A stretch of 64,000 nucleotides of DNA from Streptococcus ratti FA-1 = DSM 20564. GTDB taxonomy: Bacteria; Bacillota; Bacilli; Lactobacillales; Streptococcaceae. The notes beneath the pieces were generated by a model. It did no database searches. It was not told the origin of the DNA and saw only the letters and a program-made list of their open reading frames with translations. Position 1 is the first letter of the stretch. Each line of letters starts with the position of its first letter. Below are positions 27,702 to 38,962 of the stretch, in pieces. Location of the stretch: NCBI RefSeq assembly GCF_000286075.1, contig NZ_AJTZ01000005.1:1302001-1366000 (forward strand), in the 5' to 3' direction. The position numbers were made by a program, and so were the translations under genes.

Positions 27702-28652
27702 TCAACCAATCGTAATTTGTGTTCCTCCATCTTCTGAAATAACACTGGCTATATTTTCTAAAGAAGTGATAATAGCTTTTCCACGGGGTTGCGCTTCAAC
27801 AAAGGCAAGAGCCGCTTCTACTTTTGGCAACATACTTCCTGTTGCAAATTGTTGCTGATCTATCCATATTTTTAACTGACTTGTTGTTACCTTTTCCAAT
27901 TTTTCCTGATTAGGTTTGCCATAATTAATATAAACATGATCTACACCTGTTAAGATAACAAATAAATCAGCTTCAATTTTTTCAGCCAATAATTGACTAG
28001 CAAAATCTTTATCAATAACAGCTTCCACACCATTTAAATCCTTTGTTTTAGGGCCTTCAACAACTGGAATCCCTCCACCGCCAGCCGTGATAACCACAGC
28101 TCCTGTGCTAATTAAAGATTTAATCGTTGCTATTTCCTGAATAGCAATTGGTTGGGGAGAAGCAACGACTTTTCGCCAACCTCTGCCTGCATCCAGCTTA
28201 TAAACAGTACCAGTCTTTTTTTCTTGTAAATAAGCTTCTTCTTCACTGAGGAAGGGACCAATAGGTTTACTGGGATGGCTAAAAGCTGGATCGTCAGCTG
28301 ATACTAGTACTTCCGTCACCATAGATACAATTTCCTTATCAATGGATTTTTTTCTGAATTCGTTGATTAAGGCATTTTGCAACCAATAGCCGATAGAACC
28401 TTCTGTCATAGCTACTAGAGTATCTAGTGGAAGGGCAGGATTATCATAAGAATCAGCCGCTATTTGTTGTAACAACAAATTACCAACTTGTGGACCATTG
28501 CCATGAGTAATCACCAAATCATCGCCATTTTTTATGAACTGAACTAAATATTTAGCAGTCTGAGCCAATGCTTTCTGCTGTGCTTTTGCAGAAGCATCTC
28601 TTGATAAAATTGCATTTCCTCCCAATGCAATGACAATTTTTCTTTTTGCCAT
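27702..28652 (-). CDS. aguC: Carbamate kinase of the agmatine deiminase operon
   Basis: Transfers phosphate from carbamoyl phosphate to ADP, the ATP-yielding last step of agmatine breakdown. The 316 residues show the family motifs [42 protein letters not shown] and TGVDHVY. It is the last gene of aguB-aguD-aguA-aguC, 31 nt after aguA. An arginine-deiminase ArcC would look alike; the operon context decides. Confidence 0.95.
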   Translation of the reverse strand: MAKRKIVIALGGNAILSRDASAKAQQKALAQTAKYLVQFIKNGDDLVITHGNGPQVGNLLLQQIAADSYDNPALPLDTLVAMTEGSIGYWLQNALINEFRKKSIDKEIVSMVTEVLVSADDPAFSHPSKPIGPFLSEEEAYLQEKKTGTVYKLDAGRGWRKVVASPQPIAIQEIATIKSLISTGAVVITAGGGGIPVVEGPKTKDLNGVEAVIDKDFASQLLAEKIEADLFVILTGVDHVYINYGKPNQEKLEKVTTSQLKIWIDQQQFATGSMLPKVEAALAFVEAQPRGKAIITSLENIASVISEDGGTQITIG

Positions 28653-28683
28653 ACATTCTCTCCGCCTTCACTGATTAATGACT

Positions 28684-29793
28684 TTAAATTGCAGGTTCCT
28701 GCTGAGTAATACAATGAATGTTCCCGCCGCCGTAAGCAATTTCTTCTGTCCTTACACCAACAATTTTTCTATCTGGAAACATTTCCTTTACTTGCTGTAC
28801 TGCCAATTGATCATTTTCATCACCATATTGTGGTAAGATAACTCCTCCGTTGACAATTAAGAAGTTCAAATAAGAAGCAATTGCTATCTCACCTTCTTCC
28901 CGCGGAATACTGCCCTCACCATAATCAATGGTATCCGCAGCTTTCAAATAGCAGGGTTTTTTAGTGACACACATCTTATGAACCTTTAAATGACGTCCCT
29001 TAGCATCTGTCTGTTCAGATAAAAAGTCATAAGCTGCCTTTGCTTCCCTGTAAAAAGGATGATTTTTATCGTCTGTGTAGATGCAAGCAACCTCACCTGG
29101 ACGAATGAAACAAGCAACGTCATCAATATGACCGTTCGTTTCATAAGGATCAATACCATCTTTAACCCAAAGAACCTTTTCACAATTCAAATAGTTCTTC
29201 AATTTATTTTCAATATCTTCTTTGCTCATATGAGGATTGCGACTAGGATGCAGGAGACACATTTCCGTTACCAAAACAGTCCCTTCTCCATCCACATGAA
29301 TGGAACCGCCTTCTAAGACAAAATCTTTCGTCTTATAAGAATCCACACCTTCTATTTCACAAACTTTACGAGCAACTAAGGCATCTTGATCCCAAGGAAA
29401 ATAAAGACCATCAACCAAGCCGCCCCAAGCATTGAATTCCCAATCTACTGCCCGTAAGTCTCCTCTATCATTGACTAGAAAAGTTGGTCCACAGTCACGA
29501 ATCCAAGAATCATCATTGGTCATCTCAATAACTCGAATATTATTATTCTCCAATTCTGATACACGTGCCACAGCATTTTCATATTGCAGCGGCGGAACAC
29601 AAAGAGAAACTGGTTCAAATTTACTAATAGCCTCAGCTACCTCTAAGAAAGCTTTTTGAGCAGGTTTGGCTCCTAATCGCCAATTATCATTGCGCCAAGG
29701 CCAAAGCATCCAGATTTGTTTTTGTTTTTCAAATTCACCCGGCATTCTAAAACCATCTTGTTTAGGTGTACTATTTGTAATACGTTTTGCCAT
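28684..29793 (-). CDS. aguA: Agmatine deiminase
   Basis: Hydrolyses agmatine to N-carbamoylputrescine and ammonia. Member of the peptidyl-arginine-deiminase fold with the catalytic Cys near the C-terminus in GGGNIHCITQQ, and active-site segments SWIRDCGPTFLV, LEGGSIHVDGEGT and TNGHIDDVACF. Start taken at 29793 (MAKRITNSTPKQDG, 369 aa): GAGG lies 8 nt upstream, while the ATG four codons earlier would overlap the permease stop. Confidence 0.96.
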   Translation of the reverse strand: MAKRITNSTPKQDGFRMPGEFEKQKQIWMLWPWRNDNWRLGAKPAQKAFLEVAEAISKFEPVSLCVPPLQYENAVARVSELENNNIRVIEMTNDDSWIRDCGPTFLVNDRGDLRAVDWEFNAWGGLVDGLYFPWDQDALVARKVCEIEGVDSYKTKDFVLEGGSIHVDGEGTVLVTEMCLLHPSRNPHMSKEDIENKLKNYLNCEKVLWVKDGIDPYETNGHIDDVACFIRPGEVACIYTDDKNHPFYREAKAAYDFLSEQTDAKGRHLKVHKMCVTKKPCYLKAADTIDYGEGSIPREEGEIAIASYLNFLIVNGGVILPQYGDENDQLAVQQVKEMFPDRKIVGVRTEEIAYGGGNIHCITQQEPAI

Positions 29794-29801
29794 TTTTTGC
29801 C

Positions 29802-31160
29802 TCATTTCTTTATTTTTTTAATCAGTATGATAAGCTCACCTATCCCTATACAAATGACAGAACCAAGTGTTATCGGTAATTTTGCAGCCAAAGTCTCAGC
29901 ATCAAATGCCAATGGTAAAGCTGTAAAAATCAAGGAAATCACAATGAGAATCATTGGTAAAATAACTAGTAATCTCAAGAAACTTTCATTGCCACTAACT
30001 TTAAAAGGACGCGGTGTATCAGGATCTATTTTCCTTAATTTAAAGAAAGCTGGAAATACAGGGACATAAGATAATAAGAACATAACCAAGTTTAAGGAGA
30101 AGAAAGCCCAAAATAAATCTTGATTCGGTAAGAAAGGTGCAATAACAATCACAATGCTAGCGACAAGGCCATTGGCAAGGGCAGCGCCAATTGGCATGTC
30201 TCTCTTACGGCTTCTTTTCGCAAAAAATTGGGGCATATCTCCATTTTCCGCAGCATAAGAAGCAGTATTATTGACACCAAGAGACCAAGAAATCATATTA
30301 CCAAATAAGGTCAATAAAAAGAGAAATGCCATGGCCATGATAAACCAGCCGTCAGTTGATCCTGTCAATAACTTAAAACTATCTATCATGCCGCTGCTGG
30401 TTGAAATCTTATCAGTCGGAATCGAAACACCAATACCAAAAGCAGAAAAAATATAGATGGCAGCAATGACAAGACCAGCAACAATAATAGATTGAGGGAT
30501 TTGTCTTTTAGGATTTTCCATGTCTCCTGCAAAGGTACAAATTACTTCAAATCCAAGCAGATTAAAAATAATGACGGAAATATAAGACAGACTGTTCAAA
30601 TTAAAGGAAGGTAAGAGTGATGTTAAGGTCATTTCATTTGCCATGCCCTTAGTCAGAGCCACATAAAGCCCTAAACCACCGATCAGCAATGCCAAAAGCA
30701 TTTTAATAACAGCCGCACCATTTAAAATCCAAATACTGTCACTGACTGGATAAAAACTAATCCAAACTACTAACCAAGTAAACATCAGCTCAATCATAAT
30801 GGCTTCAAAAGTCGAAAAGGAATGACCAGTAACCGTTGTTAATAAACCTGGCGTCATAACAGCTAAAGAAGCCAGCCAAAGTGGAAAATTGATCCAATAA
30901 TACCAGGCCACCCGAGCTCCCCATCTATGGCCAAAAGCTTTGGTTACCCAATCATAAATACCGCCATCACCAATATAAGTTGTTCCTAACTCAGAAGAAA
31001 TCAGACCATACGGCAAAAGAAAAGCAATCAACAAAAAGAGCCACCAAAAGAACTGCGAGTTGCCAATGGCAGCTACCGGAGCAGCTGCCTCAGCAACAAA
31101 AACAACACAAATAACAGAAAGCACTGCGCTAAATAAACTGAATTTTTTCTTTGTTTCCAT
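29802..31160 (-). CDS. aguD: Agmatine/putrescine antiporter (APC family)
   Basis: A 452-residue integral membrane protein with 12 predicted helices and the APC-family N-terminal signature (AEAAAPVAAIGNSQFFWW, YGLISSELG). Between aguB and aguA it is the agmatine-putrescine exchanger of the pathway. Its stop is 8 nt before the aguA start. Confidence 0.92.
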   Translation of the reverse strand: METKKKFSLFSAVLSVICVVFVAEAAAPVAAIGNSQFFWWLFLLIAFLLPYGLISSELGTTYIGDGGIYDWVTKAFGHRWGARVAWYYWINFPLWLASLAVMTPGLLTTVTGHSFSTFEAIMIELMFTWLVVWISFYPVSDSIWILNGAAVIKMLLALLIGGLGLYVALTKGMANEMTLTSLLPSFNLNSLSYISVIIFNLLGFEVICTFAGDMENPKRQIPQSIIVAGLVIAAIYIFSAFGIGVSIPTDKISTSSGMIDSFKLLTGSTDGWFIMAMAFLFLLTLFGNMISWSLGVNNTASYAAENGDMPQFFAKRSRKRDMPIGAALANGLVASIVIVIAPFLPNQDLFWAFFSLNLVMFLLSYVPVFPAFFKLRKIDPDTPRPFKVSGNESFLRLLVILPMILIVISLIFTALPLAFDAETLAAKLPITLGSVICIGIGELIILIKKIKK

Positions 31161-31242
31161 AGGTATCTTCCCTTCTTTTAAATAGGAAAGTTAAAGACAA
31201 ATTTCTTATCTCCTAATAATTTAACTCTCCACTATTAATTAC

Positions 31243-32262
31243 CTACTCTGGCTTCAAAAAAGTTTGTAATTCTTCTTTAGCAACTTCCTGCTTCACCAAA
31301 TCATAAGGATTCTTTTCCTCATAATCCCTCAGAAGGTAAACGAGCAACCCTCTAATGGACGTCAAACGATTTTCTGCTTGGTCAAAACAAATAGAATTGG
31401 GTCCATCCATGACTTCATCCGTTACTTCTTCTCCACGGGTTGCTGGTAAACAGTGCATGAATTTACAGTCAGAACCAGCCCGAGCCATCATTTGGCTATT
31501 GACTTGATATTTAGGGAAGAAAATTTGCATCCGTTCCTCTTCAGATAATTCTGCTTCATATAAGCCATACCACACATCTGTATAAAGGAAATTTGCTCCT
31601 TCAATCGCATCTTCATTATCTGTAACAGTGTACTTTCCACCCGATAATTCACAAATTTTATCCAATTTTTCTTTATGCTGATCATTTAATTGAAAACCTT
31701 TGGGTCCAAAGTGAACAAACTCCATACCCATTTTTGTTGTTATTAAAGCAAGAGAGAAACAAACCTGTGTCGCATCACCAACAAAAGCAACTTTACAGTC
31801 TTCCAATTTTTTACCACTTGGCAAATGCTCTATCATCGTACATAAATCACCAAGTTCTTGAGTAGGGTGGTTATAATCAGACATACCATTGATAACTGGA
31901 ATGGAAGCACATCTAGCTAGGTCTACTACACTTTGATGACGTTCAACACGAGCCATCAAAATATCATCTAATCTGGAAAGAACAGTTGAAGTGTCTTCAA
32001 TGGTTTCATGACCGCCAAGTTGAATTTGTCCTGGTGCCAGATATTGTGCATGACCACCAAGCTGACTCATAGCTGTTTCGAAAGAAACTCGCGTCCGCGT
32101 TGAGGACTGCTGAAAAATCATCCCTAAACTTTTATGTTTTAACAAAGGTGGGTAATAGCCGTTTTTGACACAAGCCTTAATTTTCAAAGATAAATCTGCT
32201 AATTTCAGTAATTCCTCTTTAGAAAACTCCTCTGTCGTAATATAGTCTGTTTTATTCATCAT
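31243..32262 (-). CDS. aguB: Putrescine carbamoyltransferase
   Basis: Converts N-carbamoylputrescine plus phosphate to putrescine and carbamoyl phosphate. It has the carbamoyltransferase motifs [10 protein letters not shown] (carbamoyl-phosphate site), [17 protein letters not shown] and [15 protein letters not shown]. Start at the ATGATG of 32262 (RBS GGAGG, 7 nt), giving 339 aa; the longer open frame has no signal. First gene of the agu operon, divergent from aguR with a cre site between. Confidence 0.93.
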   Translation of the reverse strand: MMNKTDYITTEEFSKEELLKLADLSLKIKACVKNGYYPPLLKHKSLGMIFQQSSTRTRVSFETAMSQLGGHAQYLAPGQIQLGGHETIEDTSTVLSRLDDILMARVERHQSVVDLARCASIPVINGMSDYNHPTQELGDLCTMIEHLPSGKKLEDCKVAFVGDATQVCFSLALITTKMGMEFVHFGPKGFQLNDQHKEKLDKICELSGGKYTVTDNEDAIEGANFLYTDVWYGLYEAELSEEERMQIFFPKYQVNSQMMARAGSDCKFMHCLPATRGEEVTDEVMDGPNSICFDQAENRLTSIRGLLVYLLRDYEEKNPYDLVKQEVAKEELQTFLKPE

Positions 32263-32330
32263 AGAATCCTCCTCTATTTTTTTCACTTTCATCATAATTT
32301 TTTTTATAACAGTTGACTATAAACCTTAAG

Positions 32331-32345
32331 ATGTAAACGTTTACA
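32331..32345. promoter_or_regulatory. cre site in the aguR-aguB intergenic region
   Basis: ATGTAAACGTTTACA matches the cre consensus at all fixed positions and contains a perfect TGTAAACGTTTACA palindrome. It fits catabolite repression of the agmatine system. Confidence 0.75.
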
Positions 32346-32500
32346 ACTAAAGTTTAGCTATCTAAACCCCTTGAAATATGGTATTTAAAAAAAATAAACC
32401 CAAGGTTTAGATCTTTTTATCAGACACGTTGAAATAAAAGTTTATTTGAATGATATAATTATTATAAGTGTTAAAGAGAAAATTGAAGGAAGGTTCTTCT

Positions 32501-33457
32501 ATGAAAACTGAACTCGTCTATATTTATAATCTATTGTTGATGATGTTTTATGCCGTTACTATGGCCTTTTCAGTCAGTTTTTTTATAAGGGAGAAAAATA
32601 AAAAAAGGAAATCACTTTATTTAGTCACTTCTCTTTATGTGCTCTTTTTTATCCTAGACAATTCTATCATTTCAATGACTGAAATCATTTCAAGTTTTGC
32701 CTCCAACTACAACAGCTCCTTTCAGGGAACTTCCTTCATTAAAACAACTATTTTTCTTGTTAACAATTTTTGTCAGCTATGGATTGTTCATTATGTAAGT
32801 AAAAGTAAGATACCTTGGTGGGAATATCTTATTTTACTGGCTGTTTTTCTCTTTATGCTCTTACCATCGCTGCCAAATACGGCTACAAAAGTATATCTGT
32901 ATTACTTACCCAATCAGCTGCTGTTGTTTTATACAGGTTTCATTGCTTTTTTAAACATTAAGAACAAAAATCTAGCCACCTTAAATAAAAAATACCTCAG
33001 ATGGATGGCAACATTAGCCATAATTGCCAGTCTTGCTATTTTAATTGAGGATACTTTCGTCATCTTTACTGTTGATCAATACAGTATTTTCAACACGAAA
33101 ATTATGAACAGAAATGTTTCAGAAGACCTTTTTTCCATCACTGTCTGCTGGCTTTTACTCTATTATTTCTTAAAGGATTACCCTATCTTGGAAAAAAGAA
33201 TTCAACATCTACAAAGCGATACTTCATCAAAAAATACCAGTCAAGCCTTTTTTGACCATTACCATCTAACCGAACGAGAACAGGAAATTTGCCAGCTCTT
33301 GCTAGAACACAAACAAAATCAAGAAATTGCTAAGGAACTCTATCTCTCAGTCGGTACAGTCAAAACACATATTCACAATATCTATATCAAGATGGCTGTC
33401 AATAAAAGAGAGCAATTCTTTTCCTTATACAAGGACTATCTGGCAGATTACTCCTAA
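32501..33457 (+). CDS. aguR: LuxR-family membrane-bound activator of the agmatine operon
   Basis: A 318-residue protein (ATG at 32501, RBS GAAGGAAGG). The N-terminal two thirds hold about seven hydrophobic helices; the C-terminus is a LuxR helix-turn-helix (LTEREQEICQLL...QEIAKELYLSVGTVKTHIHNI). This membrane-embedded one-component layout is that of AguR, which senses agmatine and activates aguBDAC. Divergent from its target operon. Confidence 0.92.
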   Translation: MKTELVYIYNLLLMMFYAVTMAFSVSFFIREKNKKRKSLYLVTSLYVLFFILDNSIISMTEIISSFASNYNSSFQGTSFIKTTIFLVNNFCQLWIVHYVSKSKIPWWEYLILLAVFLFMLLPSLPNTATKVYLYYLPNQLLLFYTGFIAFLNIKNKNLATLNKKYLRWMATLAIIASLAILIEDTFVIFTVDQYSIFNTKIMNRNVSEDLFSITVCWLLLYYFLKDYPILEKRIQHLQSDTSSKNTSQAFFDHYHLTEREQEICQLLLEHKQNQEIAKELYLSVGTVKTHIHNIYIKMAVNKREQFFSLYKDYLADYS

Positions 33458-33511
33458 ATAAAGACTTTCATAAAAATCATAATACTTTTTAAACTTTGAA
33501 TTATTAAAAAA

Positions 33512-33534
33512 GCGCCCCTACAAGGGCGTCTTTT
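33512..33534. terminator. Bidirectional terminator between aguR and the nitroreductase gene
   Basis: GCGCCC/GGGCGT stem flanked by an A run on one side and TTTT on the other, in a convergent gap. Confidence 0.75.
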
Positions 33535-33559
33535 CGTCTTATCTTATTTAACTTAGCAA

Positions 33560-34162
33560 CTAATCACCAAATACTTTAAAACGATCTTGGTCTGCCATGA
33601 ATTCTTTATCGCCTGCTGGTGCTTCGATAGAACCAAATGGTGCCTGAGCACGCAGTTTCCAGTTGGCTGGAATACCATATTTTTCAGCAACTTGGGCATC
33701 AACCAATGGATTATAGTGCTGAACACTCATACCAACATTGTGCTCAGTTAAAGCTAACCAAGTCGCATAAAGGGCAATACCATGAGCTTGTTCAGACCAA
33801 GGTTGGAAATTATCTGCATAAAGAGGGAAGTTTTCTTCCAAATTTTTTACAACATCCTGATCTTCAAACAAAAGGATGGTTCCAACTCCAGCAGCAAAGC
33901 TTTCTAATTTAGCTTTTGTTCCTTCAAAGGCTTCTGCTGGTGTTACTTTTTCTAACTCACTATAAGCAATCTTCTTCCAGAAATTACTGGATTCTTCACC
34001 AAACAAGATGACTGCTCGGCTAGTTTGTGAGTTAAATGCTGAAGGTGCTTGTTTGATAGCATTTTTAATCACGCCTGCAAGTTCGGCTTCTGATAAGGCA
34101 ACATTTTTACCCAAGGCATAAATGCTGCGGCGCTGTTTTTGTAAATCTAAAAAGTTTGACAT
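33560..34162 (-). CDS. Nitroreductase family flavoprotein
   Basis: A 200-residue FMN-dependent oxidoreductase of the Frm2/YdgI-like nitroreductase branch: N-terminal QKQRRSIYALGKNV, APSAFNSQTSR, and a C-terminal PFGSIEAPAGDKEF segment. Acts on nitro or quinone compounds in related proteins; the natural substrate is unknown. Start MSNFLDLQKQRRS at 34162 with GGAGG upstream. Confidence 0.9.
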   Translation of the reverse strand: MSNFLDLQKQRRSIYALGKNVALSEAELAGVIKNAIKQAPSAFNSQTSRAVILFGEESSNFWKKIAYSELEKVTPAEAFEGTKAKLESFAAGVGTILLFEDQDVVKNLEENFPLYADNFQPWSEQAHGIALYATWLALTEHNVGMSVQHYNPLVDAQVAEKYGIPANWKLRAQAPFGSIEAPAGDKEFMADQDRFKVFGD

Positions 34163-34318
34163 ATTATAATAGCCTCCATTTGTATTTGTAAGACCATTAT
34201 ACATTTATTACTAATTAGTATCAATTAATTTGTTTGCTTTTTTTATAAAACTGCTGACAGCTTGTTTTACAGAGTTCCCATCCTGCCACTTTGCTCAATT
34301 TATGTTAAAATAAAAGGC

Positions 34319-35191
34319 ATGGATAAACTTATTAAATCAATTTCAGCATCAGGTGCTTTCCGTGCTTATGTGCTTGACAGCACTGAAACGGTTCGGATGG
34401 CACAGGAAAAACATCAGACCCTTTCAAGCTCTACAGTCGCTCTGGGCCGCACACTTATTGCCAATCAAATTTTGGCCGCCAATCAAAAGGGTGATAGCAA
34501 AGTAACGGTCAAAGTCATCGGCGATTCTTCTTTCGGACACATCATCTCAGTAGCTGATACCAAGGGAAGTGTCAAAGGCTACATTCAAAATAAAGGAGCT
34601 GACATTAAGAAAACTGCAACAGGCGAAGTAATGGTCGGTCCCTTTATGGGAAATGGACAGTTCGTCGTCATCACAGACTATGGAACTGGCAATCCTTATA
34701 CATCATCAACTCCCCTTGTCTCAGGGGAAATTGGCGAAGACTTAGCTTATTACTTGACCGAAAGTGAACAAACGCCTTCAGCAGTAGGTCTAAATGTTCT
34801 TTTGGATGATAAAGACAAGGTCAAAGTGGCTGGCGGCTTTATGCTGCAAGTTCTTCCGGGAGCTTCTGACGAGGAAATCACCCGCTATGAAAAACGCATT
34901 CAGGAAATGCCTGCCATTTCAAGTCTCTTAGAAGCGGATAATCCTATTGAAGCTCTGCTTTTAGCACTTTACGGCGAAGATGACTACAAGGTGCTCTCTG
35001 AAGAAGAAATCCGCTTTGCCTGCGACTGCTCGCGCAAGCGTTTTGAAGAAGCTCTCAAGACTCTGCCGGCGGGTGATCTTCAGGAAATGAAAGAGCACGA
35101 TCACGGTGCAGAGATTGTCTGTCAATTCTGCGGAAAAACTTACCAATTTAAGGAAAATGATTTAGAGGAGATGATTCATGACCAAGCTTAA
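34319..35191 (+). CDS. hslO: Redox-regulated chaperone Hsp33
   Basis: Holdase chaperone switched on by oxidation and unfolding. 290 residues from the ATG at 34319 ([20 protein letters not shown]). The C-terminal zinc centre CDCS...CQFC (Cys-X-Cys and Cys-X2-Cys) is intact. An upstream in-frame extension to 34262 lies over the promoter and is not used. It overlaps dus by 14 nt. Confidence 0.95.
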   Translation: MDKLIKSISASGAFRAYVLDSTETVRMAQEKHQTLSSSTVALGRTLIANQILAANQKGDSKVTVKVIGDSSFGHIISVADTKGSVKGYIQNKGADIKKTATGEVMVGPFMGNGQFVVITDYGTGNPYTSSTPLVSGEIGEDLAYYLTESEQTPSAVGLNVLLDDKDKVKVAGGFMLQVLPGASDEEITRYEKRIQEMPAISSLLEADNPIEALLLALYGEDDYKVLSEEEIRFACDCSRKRFEEALKTLPAGDLQEMKEHDHGAEIVCQFCGKTYQFKENDLEEMIHDQA

Positions 35192-36155
35192 CAGCTCATT
35201 TAGGATTGGCGGAGTAGAAATCCCCCATCGCACTGTCTTAGCACCAATGGCAGGTGTCACTAATTCAGCTTTCCGCACTATTGCCAAGGAATTTGGTGCT
35301 GGACTTGTCGTCATGGAAATGGTGTCAGACAAGGGCATTCAATACAACAACGAAAAAACACTGCACATGCTTCACATTGATGAAGAAGAACATCCTGTCT
35401 CTATCCAGCTTTTTGGCAGTGACGGTGACAGTCTGGCACGCGCAGCTGAATTCATCCAGACCAACACTCAAGCTGACCTTGTAGATATTAACATGGGCTG
35501 CCCGGTCAATAAAATCGTTAAGAACGAGGCAGGAGCCATGTGGCTCAAAGATCCTGAAAAGATTTATTCGGTCGTTTCAACCGTTAAATCTGTCCTTGAC
35601 ATTCCCCTGACAGTCAAAATGCGGACAGGCTGGTCAGAATCTTCTTTAGCTGTTGAAAACGCTCTGGCTGCCGAATCTGCTGGCGTTGCTGCTCTAGCCA
35701 TGCACGGGCGCACGCGCGAACAAATGTACACTGGTAAATGCGACCATGAGACACTGGCTAAAGTAGCCAAGGCCCTCACTAAGGTTCCTTTTATCGCCAA
35801 TGGTGATATTCGCTCTGTTGAAGATGCTAAGTTTATGATTGATGAGGTAGGTGCTGATGCCGTCATGGTGGGCCGTGCTGCCAGAAGCAACCCTTATATC
35901 TTTACCCAAATCAACCATTATTTTGAAACTGGGGAAATCTTAGACAATCTGCCTTTCGGCAAGATGCTGGAAATTGCCCAAGATCACCTTGAGCGTTTGG
36001 TAACACTCAAAGGCGAGAAAATCGCCGTTAGGGAATTCCGCGGTTTGGCACCGCATTATCTCCGCGGGACATCCGGTGCTGCAAAAATCCGCTCGGCAGT
36101 TTCACGAGCTGACACAATCGCAGAAGTTGAGGAAATTTTTGCTCAAATTCATTAA
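35178..36155 (+). CDS. dus: tRNA-dihydrouridine synthase (DusB-like)
   Basis: FMN enzyme that reduces uridines in tRNA D-loops. The 325 residues show [12 protein letters not shown] (FMN site), [19 protein letters not shown] with the catalytic Cys, [17 protein letters not shown] and IANGDIRS. It overlaps the end of hslO, so the two are co-translated, a common streptococcal pairing. Confidence 0.95.
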   Translation: MTKLNSSFRIGGVEIPHRTVLAPMAGVTNSAFRTIAKEFGAGLVVMEMVSDKGIQYNNEKTLHMLHIDEEEHPVSIQLFGSDGDSLARAAEFIQTNTQADLVDINMGCPVNKIVKNEAGAMWLKDPEKIYSVVSTVKSVLDIPLTVKMRTGWSESSLAVENALAAESAGVAALAMHGRTREQMYTGKCDHETLAKVAKALTKVPFIANGDIRSVEDAKFMIDEVGADAVMVGRAARSNPYIFTQINHYFETGEILDNLPFGKMLEIAQDHLERLVTLKGEKIAVREFRGLAPHYLRGTSGAAKIRSAVSRADTIAEVEEIFAQIH

Positions 36156-36185
36156 GAGTACTGCTGTCAAATTATTGAATATTAA

Positions 36186-36223
36186 AAAACAGGATAGAAC
36201 TTCAACGGTTCTATCCTGTTTTT
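36186..36223. terminator. Bidirectional terminator between dus and ftf
   Basis: AAAACAGGATAGAAC pairs with GTTCTATCCTGTTTT around a 7-nt loop; A and T runs flank the stem in a convergent gap. Confidence 0.85.
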
Positions 36224-36247
36224 GTGTAGGAGAGAAAGAAAATGAGT

Positions 36248-38725
36248 TTATTTCAAACCAAGACCTGTACAGAAAGCACTAAAGATAGCCAGTAGAGCTG
36301 CAAAGAAGCCTTTTTTAGGCTTTTTATTCGATGAAGCTTGATGATGTTTTTTAGTATTTTTTGCTTGGTCGGTTGGTTTAACTGGAGTTTGATCTGCTTT
36401 CACAGAAATATTTCCGCCAGCTGAGGCATTAAAGGAAACATCAAGAGACCAGTTGGAATCACCTGACTGACTAGCAGAACCAGTGTTATCTGTTTTTACA
36501 GGTGTGATAACAAGTTTGCCATCCGCAGTAACATTAAAGGAAATGGTATAACCTGAATTGGTTGGTGTTGATGGAACTGTTGGTGCTTGGTATTGTCCTG
36601 GTGTATGAGGTTTCAAACCGTAACCGCCAATAACATTCCAATCAATATAACCATCATTTTCACCCGGAAGATAAGCTGTATCCAACGTACCGACAGTATC
36701 TGTTGTACGGCTGGACTCATCCCAAATCCAATCGCCTTGCTGAGTCATTTCTGCCAAAACTTTAGTCGTACCATCTGGCAGAACTTGAAGAAGGAAGCTA
36801 GGTGCCCAAGTTGAATTTTTACCCTTACCAGCTACTTCATTACGGTTAGTCATATAAGCTGTAATCAAGAGGGTATCAGACGAACCAGCCACTGGTACAG
36901 CATAATAAGAGTATGTTGCCGTCCGCCAGTCTGCCGGCACAGATGCTGTCAGGACAACACCACTGTTGTTTAAAGGTTTGTAGCCGTTTGTCAGTTGATC
37001 AGAGACATAGCCCAGCATGACAACATTGTCACCGACTACCTCATTGGCCTTATTCCAAGCATCATTGTTACTTCCGTGATTAAGGCGTGAAGCAGTAAAG
37101 AGATAGTATTTATCGCCTAACTTAACCACATTTGGCCGCTCCAATTCATCAGACACCATTGGTGAGCTAAGCAAAGGAGTATAGTATTCATCTACTTCTG
37201 GAGTTTTTTCATCACCTTTGAGTTTCAAAATACCGATGGCTGCATTCGACCAGCTGGCACGATTGTACATATCCTGATCTTCCAAGAATCTAAAGAGACT
37301 CTTAACGTTATAAGAAGAGCTGCCGCCATAATTGGTGAAGTTATAGATTTGATCTTCGCCTTGATAGTTTTCTGTACCTGTACTTGCTTCAAAGACCAGA
37401 TAGCGATTGCCATTCTCATCTTCAATAACATGCGGGTCACGCATGGCAATATTATCTGTACCTGTAAAAGTTGAACGCCATTGTTGATAGCTTTGGTAGT
37501 GGTAGCCATCGCCGCCTTGCGGAGTTAGGTCTTTGTCGTTTTCAACAGAAAGAATTTTGACATCTTGATCATCAAAACCAAGATTTATCGTTGCTGTTGC
37601 CAGATGTTGATTATTGCTGTTTTGGTCACTCGTATCAACCTTAGTATAGAATAATTGCAGACTGTCGTCTTCATTTACAGTTGCTGAGCCTGACCATTGC
37701 TGTGTGACCCCATCAGCATTGAAGCCAAAGATTGGACCGGCATTCTTCCAATTGTCAAAGTTATTATCCCCATATTTATTGTAGAGAAGATAAATATGAT
37801 TGTCATTGGTATTTGGAATACCCATCATAGCAACAACCAATTGATAGCCATTCCAATTAACCACTTCTCCAGTCTTAGCATCTTGAACTGGCCAGGAATC
37901 CCAAACATCTAAATCAGCCACTTGACCTGTTTGAGCATCGCGCGTTGTCGCTGCCTTCATATTTTTAATAGCCTTAGCATTAAAATAAGGAATGGCATAA
38001 CGATCATCTTGCGCTAAAAGGGTTTGAGCAATCTTGTCAAACTCTTGATAGGTCATTTGATGTCCGGTTTGAGCATCATTAGTCAGCTTAACTTTATTAA
38101 GTGCCTCAACTTGTTTTTGCGTCAGAGTGCTCAAATCCAAACCAGCTTCTGTTGCAATCTTGTGTGCTTGTTCTGTCAGACCATACTGATCAAGGGTCTT
38201 ATTGTCTTCTTCTGAAGCCGCTAATTCTTTAGTCGCCTTAGCTTGATCAGCAGTTGGCTGTTTAACCTCTGGTGAGCTGGCTGTTGCTGCTTGAACAGCT
38301 GAAGTTTTAGCTTCAGCTGAACTGACGGTCTTTTCATCAGCTTGTTTAGCAGGCATTTGATTGGACTCAGAAGCTTCTGTTGTCTGAACCGGAGCTGCTT
38401 GTGTATCAGCCTTTTCCTCTGTTTCAGGAGTCGCTGCTTTTTCATCAGTTGCAGCTGCTGGACTGACGGTTTCTGTTTTAGCAGCAGATTCATCTGTACT
38501 TACTGCTTCATTGGCAGAAGCTACTGGCTGCTGTTCTTGTGTTGATGGGACTGTTTGATTTTGTTGAGCATTTGCAGCGACTGTTTCAGAAGCTGCTTGA
38601 CTTGGACTCACTTCATCTGCCTGAACAGTTGCAGTAGCAAAACTAGCTGCAGCAACTGTTGTAACAGCAGCAACTACCCAAAATTTCCCTTTTTTGTACA
38701 TTTTTTTTCTAACTTTTTTTTCCAT
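36248..38725 (-). CDS. ftf: Secreted fructosyltransferase (levansucrase/inulosucrase, GH68)
   Basis: Extracellular enzyme that builds fructan from sucrose. The 825 residues begin with a KxYKxGKxW-type signal ([15 protein letters not shown], cleavage near VQADE), then a variable Ala/Thr/Glu/Ser-rich region (about 37-170). The GH68 five-blade domain (about 250-720) shows the nucleophile Asp in WDSWPVQD, the RDPHV motif and the acid/base Glu in DELERPNVV. After a Ser/Thr/Gly-rich region the C-terminus is basic then hydrophobic ([17 protein letters not shown]) without LPXTG, so it is either released or membrane/wall associated. Whether the product is inulin or levan cannot be told here. Confidence 0.93.
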   Translation of the reverse strand: MEKKVRKKMYKKGKFWVVAAVTTVAAASFATATVQADEVSPSQAASETVAANAQQNQTVPSTQEQQPVASANEAVSTDESAAKTETVSPAAATDEKAATPETEEKADTQAAPVQTTEASESNQMPAKQADEKTVSSAEAKTSAVQAATASSPEVKQPTADQAKATKELAASEEDNKTLDQYGLTEQAHKIATEAGLDLSTLTQKQVEALNKVKLTNDAQTGHQMTYQEFDKIAQTLLAQDDRYAIPYFNAKAIKNMKAATTRDAQTGQVADLDVWDSWPVQDAKTGEVVNWNGYQLVVAMMGIPNTNDNHIYLLYNKYGDNNFDNWKNAGPIFGFNADGVTQQWSGSATVNEDDSLQLFYTKVDTSDQNSNNQHLATATINLGFDDQDVKILSVENDKDLTPQGGDGYHYQSYQQWRSTFTGTDNIAMRDPHVIEDENGNRYLVFEASTGTENYQGEDQIYNFTNYGGSSSYNVKSLFRFLEDQDMYNRASWSNAAIGILKLKGDEKTPEVDEYYTPLLSSPMVSDELERPNVVKLGDKYYLFTASRLNHGSNNDAWNKANEVVGDNVVMLGYVSDQLTNGYKPLNNSGVVLTASVPADWRTATYSYYAVPVAGSSDTLLITAYMTNRNEVAGKGKNSTWAPSFLLQVLPDGTTKVLAEMTQQGDWIWDESSRTTDTVGTLDTAYLPGENDGYIDWNVIGGYGLKPHTPGQYQAPTVPSTPTNSGYTISFNVTADGKLVITPVKTDNTGSASQSGDSNWSLDVSFNASAGGNISVKADQTPVKPTDQAKNTKKHHQASSNKKPKKGFFAALLAIFSAFCTGLGLK

Positions 38726-38751
38726 TAGTAATCCTCCCTTTCTACTTTAAT

Positions 38752-38869
38752 ATTATAGTCTCAAATCAAAATGAGTGCAGTATCATTTCAGTTAATCTTT
38801 TGAAACTTTGTTTTAAACCAAGCGCTTTTTTTATAAATTTTCTTATCTTTTATGTAACACAAGCGCTTT
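38752..38869 (-). promoter_or_regulatory. ftf promoter with two direct CAAGCGCTTT repeats
   Basis: A TATAAT -10 (38752-38757) lies just upstream of the RBS GGGAGG. Two identical 10-mers, CAAGCGCTTT, at 38819-38828 and 38860-38869 are 41 bp apart, close to four helical turns, each containing the palindrome AAGCGCTT. They are candidate regulator sites (CcpA-like half matches, or an unknown factor). Confidence 0.45.
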
Positions 38870-38937
38870 AATTATAATGATTAAAAAGAAGAATATTTCA
38901 ATTACAGCAAAAGACTGCGGTCGATTTAGCAAACAAA

Positions 38938-38962
38938 AAGACCCTCTCAAAAGAGACGGTCT
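38938..38962 (-). terminator. Terminator after clpC
   Basis: AAGACC...GGTCTT stem with inner CTCTC/GAGA, followed by T-rich sequence on the minus strand. Confidence 0.55.
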
